A stretch of DNA of 21,850 nt from assembly GCA_015228895.1 (NCBI GenBank), contig JADGCR010000012.1, positions 1-21,850 of the forward strand. Reading direction: 5' to 3'. This document shows, in pieces, positions 16,617-21,850 of the stretch. Numbering within the stretch: the first letter of the stretch is position 1; the number at the start of each line of letters is the position of its first letter. The notes under the pieces were generated by a model. It worked only from the letters and a program-made list of their open reading frames with translations, did not search any database and was not told the DNA's origin. This stretch comes from Magnetococcales bacterium (GTDB taxonomy: Bacteria; Pseudomonadota; Magnetococcia; Magnetococcales; Magnetaquicoccaceae). The position numbers were made by a program, and so were the translations under genes.

Positions 16617-19402
16617 TCCGGATCCGCTCAACGGTGCAAACAGGCGTTCTGCTGCGTCAGGCGACCATCCGGGTGGTGACCATCTCCCTGGTGATGGTGG
16701 CCACCATCGCCTTGCTGGCCCTGGGATTCCAGCACCAGACCATGGGCAAGGCCGCCGACCGGATGATGCGCTCCCTGCGGAGTTTCTACACGGAAAAGAT
16801 CGTGCTGCTGGAGCAGGAGTGGCAGGAGGAGGCCATCATCCTCCACAATCGCCTGGAGATGTACAACCTGTTCCGGGAACCCGACAAGGGGTGGGAGCGG
16901 TTGCGCGATACCCTGGTCCTGGAGGCCAACTCCCGGTTTCCCGTGATTCTGGTCACCGACGGCCATCAGCGGATTCTGTTCCAGTACACCACCTCGCCCC
17001 TGACCCTGGCGGACCGGTTCGTCACCGCCAAACCCTCCGGCTGGTACGAGCATCCCGCCTCCGGACAGCTCTACCGCTGGATCGCCCAGCCCTTGTGGCT
17101 GGGAGTCATGGGGCATGGGGAGCTGGTGGTCTTCGTTCCCATCGAGAACGGGTTGCTGTTTCGCCACACCCTCCCGTTGACCGACCTGTTCGTGCTGTAC
17201 CACAACCACATCAAGGCCAGTTCGGTGGGCAACAACGTGCCTGGCGTGGAGACGTTGCAGGAGGGAACCTTTCGGGAAGGAAAGAACCGTCTGGATCAAA
17301 TTTCCATCCCCTGGGGCGATGTGGCGGATCAGGAACTCAGAATGGTGATCCGGCATCACTCCCAACCGATTTTTTCCGTCATGGAGATCTTTCTGGCGGG
17401 CATTTCCATCTTGCTGCTGCTTTCGTTGCTTTTCTGGAAAACCCTGGGGGTGTGGCTGGTCAGCCTCACCCGGCGCATCACCACCCTGGGGTTGGTGGCC
17501 CAGGAGTTTTCCAGGGGGTATCACCTCACCGACACCATGAAGAGCCGTCTCACCTCGGTCGCGCTGGCGGGACGTGATGAGGTGACTTCCGTGGCCAACG
17601 CCATGGTGCTGGCCACGGAATCGGTGGAAAAGGAACTTCTGGAGAGAAGACGGGCGCAGGCCACCCTGCAACGGATCAGCAGCCACAACAAGCTGTTGCT
17701 GGAGGCCGCCGGGGAAGGCATTTACGGCATGGACAAGGAGGGACGCACCACCTTCATCAATCCCGCCGCCGCACGCATGCTGGGCTGGGAGCCTGGTGAA
17801 CTCCTGGGGCAGTACATCCACGATTTCATGCATCACACCCGACCGGACAACGCCCCCTATCCCAGGGACGACTGCCTCGTCGCCAAGGCCATCCTGGACG
17901 GGGAGATCCAGCACGTCACCAACGAGCTGTTCTGGCGCAAGGATTTATCCAGTTTTTTTGTGGAATACACCTCCACCCCGATTGTGGACAACGGGGAGAT
18001 ACTGGGCGCGGTGGTGGTGTTCCGGGACATTTCCGAACGGTTGCAGGCGGAGAATCAGGCGCAGCACTACCTCACCTTCCAAAGGATCGTCAACGGCCTG
18101 TACGCCATCTCCTACGCCAGAATTCCCCTGCGGGAACAACTCGAACGGGCTTTGGACTTCATCCTTTCGGTGCCCTGGCTGGCGATTCAGTCCAAGGGGG
18201 TGGTGTTTCTGGTCCATCCGGAAACCGACTCCCTGCAATTGGTGGCGCAGAAGGGACTCAATCCGGAACTGATCGCCCTGTGCGACAAAGTCCCCTTCGG
18301 GCACTGTCTGTGCGGACGGGCGGCGGTGGCCAAGACCATCATCCACGCCGATTGCGTGGATGACCGGCACGATATCGCCTTCGACGGCATGCTGCCTCAT
18401 GGTCACTATTCGGTGCCCATCCTGTCGGGTTCCCTGCTGCTGGGGGTGTTGACCTTCTATCTGGAATCGGGTCAGGGCGGCAATCCGGAGGAGGAGAGTC
18501 TGCTGCTGGCCATTGGCAACACCCTGGGCAGCCTGATCGAACGGAAAAAGCTGGAAGAGTCGTTGCAGCATCACAATCTCATTCTGGAGGAGAAGGTGCA
18601 GGAACGCACCATGGAACTGGAAGGCCATCTCGCCTCCTTGAAAAGCGCCCAGACCCAGCTCATCCAGTCCGAACGTCTGGCGGCCCTGGGTGGTCTGGTG
18701 GCGGGCATCTCCCATGAGATCAAGACACCGGTGGGCATCGGTTTCACCGCCGTGACCTACCTGGAATCGGAGACCGGAAAATTTCTCGATACCTACCGGC
18801 AGGGCAGCCTGAGGCGGGAAGATCTGGACCACTTTCTGGACAACATCCATGAGGCCACCCAACTGATCAAGGCCAATCTGAAACGGGCCTCGGACCTGAT
18901 TCTCAGCTTCAAGAAGGTGGCGGTGGATCAAACCAGCCAGGAGAAGAGGATTTTCAACCTGAAAGAGTATCTGGAAGAGACGGTGTTCACCCTGCGTCCC
19001 AAATTGAAAAAAACCCAACATGAGGTGCTCATCACCTGCCCGGAGGATATCGAACTCAACAGCTATCCGGGTGCCCTGTCGCAGATCATTGCAAATTTCA
19101 TAATCAACTCGTTGAATTATGCGTTCGACGAAACTGCCTCGGGAAAAATGGGTATCACCGCCGGTCACAATCATGATACACTATTTTTACATTATGCGGA
19201 CAATGGCAAGGGAATGGACAAAGAGACGCTGAAACAGATCTACGAACCCTTCTTCACCACCAATCGCAACCAGGGAGGGAGTGGATTGGGCATGCACATC
19301 GTGTACAACCTGGTGACGCAAAGGCTCAATGGCACCATCGAATGTTTCAGCCAGCCGGGGGAGGGGACGGAGTTTCGGATTCAATTTCCCAAAGTGAGCT
19401 GA
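16613..19402 (+). CDS. Membrane-bound sensor histidine kinase (periplasmic sensor, PAS, GAF, HisKA, HATPase)
   Basis: The 929 aa kinase has a membrane helix near residues 18-40 (IRVVTISLVMVATIALLALG), a periplasmic sensor region of about 210 residues, and a second helix from MEIFLAGISILLLLSLLFW. A HAMP-like linker follows, then a PAS domain from about 360 (EAAGEGIYGMDKEGRTTFIN), a GAF domain (about 500-643, with PFGHCLCGRAA) and a coiled coil. The H-box is SHEIKTP with His701, and the ATPase has NFIINSLNYAF (N box, near 828), DNGKGM and GGSGLGMHIVYNLV. All kinase motifs look intact. The GTG at 16613 was chosen for its 4-bp overlap with the binding-protein stop; a GTG at 16595 is possible. It should phosphorylate the HD-GYP response regulator encoded next. 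Confidence 0.92.
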   Translation: MIRIRSTVQTGVLLRQATIRVVTISLVMVATIALLALGFQHQTMGKAADRMMRSLRSFYTEKIVLLEQEWQEEAIILHNRLEMYNLFREPDKGWERLRDTLVLEANSRFPVILVTDGHQRILFQYTTSPLTLADRFVTAKPSGWYEHPASGQLYRWIAQPLWLGVMGHGELVVFVPIENGLLFRHTLPLTDLFVLYHNHIKASSVGNNVPGVETLQEGTFREGKNRLDQISIPWGDVADQELRMVIRHHSQPIFSVMEIFLAGISILLLLSLLFWKTLGVWLVSLTRRITTLGLVAQEFSRGYHLTDTMKSRLTSVALAGRDEVTSVANAMVLATESVEKELLERRRAQATLQRISSHNKLLLEAAGEGIYGMDKEGRTTFINPAAARMLGWEPGELLGQYIHDFMHHTRPDNAPYPRDDCLVAKAILDGEIQHVTNELFWRKDLSSFFVEYTSTPIVDNGEILGAVVVFRDISERLQAENQAQHYLTFQRIVNGLYAISYARIPLREQLERALDFILSVPWLAIQSKGVVFLVHPETDSLQLVAQKGLNPELIALCDKVPFGHCLCGRAAVAKTIIHADCVDDRHDIAFDGMLPHGHYSVPILSGSLLLGVLTFYLESGQGGNPEEESLLLAIGNTLGSLIERKKLEESLQHHNLILEEKVQERTMELEGHLASLKSAQTQLIQSERLAALGGLVAGISHEIKTPVGIGFTAVTYLESETGKFLDTYRQGSLRREDLDHFLDNIHEATQLIKANLKRASDLILSFKKVAVDQTSQEKRIFNLKEYLEETVFTLRPKLKKTQHEVLITCPEDIELNSYPGALSQIIANFIINSLNYAFDETASGKMGITAGHNHDTLFLHYADNGKGMDKETLKQIYEPFFTTNRNQGGSGLGMHIVYNLVTQRLNGTIECFSQPGEGTEFRIQFPKVS

Positions 19403-19433
19403 AACGCGTCAACCAAACCTAAGGAAGGGGAAC

Positions 19434-20999
19434 ATGGCAGCCACGCAACAGGATCTTGTGTTTACCGGACCAGGGGAGGCGATCGCGCCTCCCGTTTCTG
19501 AGGGGGCGGGGAGTTCCGGCGAGTCTCCCTGGAAGATCATGGTGATCGACGATGATCCGGATCTCCACCCCCTGACCAGGCTGGTGCTCAGGGAGATGGT
19601 GTTCGAGGGCCGCTCCATGCGGTTCATCGACGGTTATTCCGGGGCGGATGCCCGGCGTCTGATGGGTCTTCATCCCGACACCGCGGTGATCCTGCTGGAT
19701 GTGGTGATGGAGACCGACAAGGAAGGGTTGAACGTGGTCCGCTACATCCGGGACGAGTTGAAGAATCCCTTTGTGCGCATCATTCTGCGCACCGGTCAAC
19801 CGGGACAGGCCCCGGAAGCCGAGGTGATCGCCAATTACGACATCAACGATTACAAGGACAAGGTCAATTTGAGCAATCAGGCGTTGATCACCTCGGTGAC
19901 CGCCAGTCTGCGCGCGTTCAACCTGCTCAACACCATCGAAAACACCCGTCAGGGTTTGCGCAGGATCATCGAGGCCACGGGACGTCTGTACGAATTGAAC
20001 TCCCTGGGACAGCTGGCGACCAGCATGTTGACCCAACTGGCGGCGCTGCTTGGCCACGGTGGGGAGGGGGGTGGGACCGGGGGCGTCGAAGGTTTCGCGG
20101 CCACGGAGAAACGGGGTACGATCAACATCTATGCCGCCATCGGCCAGTACGAGGCCGCCATTGGTCAAGCGGTCTTCGAGGTGGTGCCGCCCTCCGTGGC
20201 GGAACGCGTCCGGTCCGCCCTGCTGTCCAGGCGGAGTCTGTTTGGCGAGTATGAATTTCTGGGCTATTTTCGATCCAGAAGGGGCATGGAGAACCTGATC
20301 CATCTCAAGTGCGACCGTCGGTTGCGGCCCGTGGATCGGGATCTGATCGAGGTTTTCTCCTCCAATATCGCCACGGCATTCGAGCAGCTGCTGCTCAACC
20401 GGGAGATGATCAAAACCCAAAAGGATGTGACCTTTACCCTGGGGGAGATCATCGAGACCCGTTCCGGGGAGGCGGGACAGCATGTCCGCAGGGTGGCGGA
20501 GAACTCCCGGCTGTTGGCGCAACTGGCGGGCCTCTCCGAACCGGATTGCGAGTTGTTGCGCATGGCTTCTCCCATGCACGACCTGGGCAAGATCGGCATT
20601 CCGGACGCCATTTTGAACAAGCCGGGGAAGTTGACCCCAGAGGAGTGGCGCATCATGCAGTCCCACACGGAGATCGGTTGTCAGGTGCTCAAGAGCACCG
20701 ACCAGCGGATCATCCGCACCGGGGCGGTCATTTGCGGGCAGCATCACGAAAAATGGGACGGGACCGGTTATCCCCAGGGTCTCAAAGGGGAGGAGATTCA
20801 CATCTTCGCCCGGATCACCTCCCTGATCGACGTGTTCGACGCCCTGACCCACAAACGGAGCTACAAGGAGGCCTGGACCCTGGAACAGACCCTGGAACTG
20901 ATCAAACGGGACCGGGGCACCCATTTCGATCCTGGACTGGTGGACCTTTTTCTTGACAATATCGATTCGTTTCTGGAAATCCAGAAGGCGTTCGCTTGA
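19434..20999 (+). CDS. Response regulator with DUF3369 and HD-GYP c-di-GMP phosphodiesterase domain
   Basis: The 521 aa protein has a 33-residue leader, then a receiver domain (MVIDDDPDLH with Asp39-41, phosphoacceptor Asp89 in ILLDVVMETD), a DUF3369 region (about 175-345) and an HD-GYP domain. The last keeps the metal pair His382-Asp383 (MHDLGKIGIPDAILNKPGKL), the H437-H438-E439 cluster and Gly445-Tyr446-Pro447 in HHEKWDGTGYP, so it should hydrolyse cyclic di-GMP. The ATG is preceded by the strong Shine-Dalgarno AAGGAAGGGG. It lies 31 bp after the kinase gene, so the pair is very likely cognate. Phosphorylation would be expected to change c-di-GMP breakdown and so motility or attachment. No DNA-binding domain is present. 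Confidence 0.94.
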   Translation: MAATQQDLVFTGPGEAIAPPVSEGAGSSGESPWKIMVIDDDPDLHPLTRLVLREMVFEGRSMRFIDGYSGADARRLMGLHPDTAVILLDVVMETDKEGLNVVRYIRDELKNPFVRIILRTGQPGQAPEAEVIANYDINDYKDKVNLSNQALITSVTASLRAFNLLNTIENTRQGLRRIIEATGRLYELNSLGQLATSMLTQLAALLGHGGEGGGTGGVEGFAATEKRGTINIYAAIGQYEAAIGQAVFEVVPPSVAERVRSALLSRRSLFGEYEFLGYFRSRRGMENLIHLKCDRRLRPVDRDLIEVFSSNIATAFEQLLLNREMIKTQKDVTFTLGEIIETRSGEAGQHVRRVAENSRLLAQLAGLSEPDCELLRMASPMHDLGKIGIPDAILNKPGKLTPEEWRIMQSHTEIGCQVLKSTDQRIIRTGAVICGQHHEKWDGTGYPQGLKGEEIHIFARITSLIDVFDALTHKRSYKEAWTLEQTLELIKRDRGTHFDPGLVDLFLDNIDSFLEIQKAFA

Positions 21000-21023
21000 A
21001 CCATCATCCGGGAAGAGGGATCC

Positions 21024-21398
21024 ATGGAGAGATCTGAACTGGACAGTATCGTCATTCGCGATCTCCTGGTGCGCTGTGTCATCGGCCTCCAGGAGTGGGA
21101 GCGGAACACCCTGCAGGATGTGCTCATCAACCTGACCCTGTTCACCGACACCAGGGCGGCGGGAGAGAGCGACCGGATCGAGGATGCCGTGGATTACAAG
21201 GCGCTCACCAAACAAATCATCGCCTTCACGGGGCAATCGGCGTTTTTCCTGGTGGAGGCGCTGGCGGAACGGATTGCCCGCATCTGTCTGGAACACCCGC
21301 GGGTCCTCAAGGTGCGGGTCGAGGTGGAGAAGCCGGGGGCGCTGCGCTTCGCCAGGTCCGCCGGCGTGCGGATCCAGCGCCAGCGTCCGGAACCCTGA
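21024..21398 (+). CDS. folB: Dihydroneopterin aldolase (FolB family)
   Basis: This enzyme splits 7,8-dihydroneopterin to 6-hydroxymethyl-dihydropterin and glycolaldehyde in folate synthesis. The 124 aa product has the tunnelling-fold blocks: IVIRDLLVRCVIGLQEWERN with Glu26, AAGESDRIEDAVDYKALTK with Tyr58, FFLVEALAERIARIC, and VEVEKPGALRFARSAGVRIQ with the catalytic Lys103. The family includes the FolX epimerase, whose equivalent is a DKLHALR-type motif. KPGALR here favours the aldolase, although epimerase activity is often shared. A good Shine-Dalgarno (GGAAGAGGG) precedes the ATG. The gap to the response regulator is 24 bp and to folK 5 bp. Confidence 0.92.
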   Translation: MERSELDSIVIRDLLVRCVIGLQEWERNTLQDVLINLTLFTDTRAAGESDRIEDAVDYKALTKQIIAFTGQSAFFLVEALAERIARICLEHPRVLKVRVEVEKPGALRFARSAGVRIQRQRPEP

Positions 21399-21403
21399 AA
21401 GCC

Positions 21404-21850
21404 GTGCACACCCCGGTCCTGATCGCCTTTGGCTCCAACATCGAGCCGGAGCGCCATCTGGTGCGAGGTCTGACCCGGCTCTTCGAGGTGACCGGATGGC
21501 AGGCGGTTTCCACCGTCTATCGCACCACCGCCCTGGCCACCCCGGACCAGCCGGATTCCGTCAAGAATCCGGATTTTCTCAATGGCGCCATCGCGATACA
21601 TCAGCCCTGGGACCCCCTGGAACTGCAACGCACCCTGAAAGCCATCGAACAAGAGATGGGTCGTCAACCCGACGCCCCCCGCTGGGCACCCCGTCCCCTG
21701 GATCTGGATATCGCCCTGATGGGGGAACTGGTGCGCCACTCCCCCAACCTGGTCCTGCCGGACCCGGACATGCTCACCCGTCCGTTTCTGGCCGTGTCCC
21801 TGGCCCAACTGGCACCCGCCTGGCTCCATCCCCTGGAAAACCGTCCTTTG
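21404..21850 (+). CDS. folK: 6-hydroxymethyl-7,8-dihydropterin pyrophosphokinase, N-terminal 149 codons
   Basis: This enzyme transfers pyrophosphate from ATP to 6-hydroxymethyl-dihydropterin, the step after FolB. The frame starts at GTG 21404, 5 bp after the folB stop, and runs off the window. The product shows VLIAFGSNIEPERHLVRGLT, STVYRTTALATPDQP, NPDFLNGAIAI, LKAIEQEMGRQ, and the HPPK signature RWAPRPLDLDIALMG, then LPDPDMLTRPFLAVSLAQLA. About 149 residues are present of a typical 160-170, so nearly the whole enzyme is visible. No ATG lies near the N-terminus in frame, so GTG is the likely start. Confidence 0.93.
   Translation, partial: MHTPVLIAFGSNIEPERHLVRGLTRLFEVTGWQAVSTVYRTTALATPDQPDSVKNPDFLNGAIAIHQPWDPLELQRTLKAIEQEMGRQPDAPRWAPRPLDLDIALMGELVRHSPNLVLPDPDMLTRPFLAVSLAQLAPAWLHPLENRPL

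Overview
The window is about 22 kb of GC-rich DNA from a Gram-negative bacterium, most likely a proteobacterium. Support comes from the dnaN-recF-gyrB order found near the replication origin, a gyrase B of Escherichia-like length (813 aa), a Yej-type peptide transporter, ADP-heptose-type sugar enzymes and a likely sigma-54 promoter. The two-component genes, with DUF3369/HD-GYP output, would suit a magnetotactic lineage such as Magnetococcia, but this is a weak guess from gene style only.

Layout. (1) 1-4491, plus strand: end of dnaN, then recF, gyrB and an O6-alkylguanine-DNA alkyltransferase, tightly packed. (2) 4492-5257: a non-conserved gap holding a decayed hicAB toxin-antitoxin locus and one small ORF with a strong ribosome binding site, all on the minus strand. 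(3) 5258-9553, plus: yejE, yejF and a divergent Na/Pi-cotransporter-like protein. (4) 13242-9572, minus: a three-gene surface-sugar operon made of a cytidylyltransferase-PfkB kinase fusion, a divergent deoxyhypusine-synthase-like protein and a GT4 glycosyltransferase. (5) 14398-13413, minus: an HPt-like small protein and a CheX-like phosphatase, behind a close match to a sigma-54 promoter in an AT-rich, palindrome-rich upstream region. (6) 14807-21850, plus: a pteridine-reductase-like SDR, a periplasmic substrate-binding protein, a membrane PAS/GAF histidine kinase, a REC-DUF3369-HD-GYP response regulator, folB and the start of folK. All six run in one direction, with gaps of 49 bp or less.

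The most interesting unit is region 6. It places pterin/folate synthesis genes on both sides of a complete signalling chain: periplasmic binding protein, kinase, then a c-di-GMP phosphodiesterase. In Agrobacterium a pteridine reductase (PruA) and a periplasmic pterin-binding protein (PruR) control a c-di-GMP enzyme (DcpA). This operon could be an independently assembled pterin-to-c-di-GMP circuit built on an ABC-type binding protein and a two-component pair. That is inference from gene content and has not been shown.

Other notable points are a deoxyhypusine-synthase-like fold lacking the catalytic lysine, a phosphate-transporter homologue that has lost its QSSS motifs, and an orphan yejEF pair without yejAB beside it.
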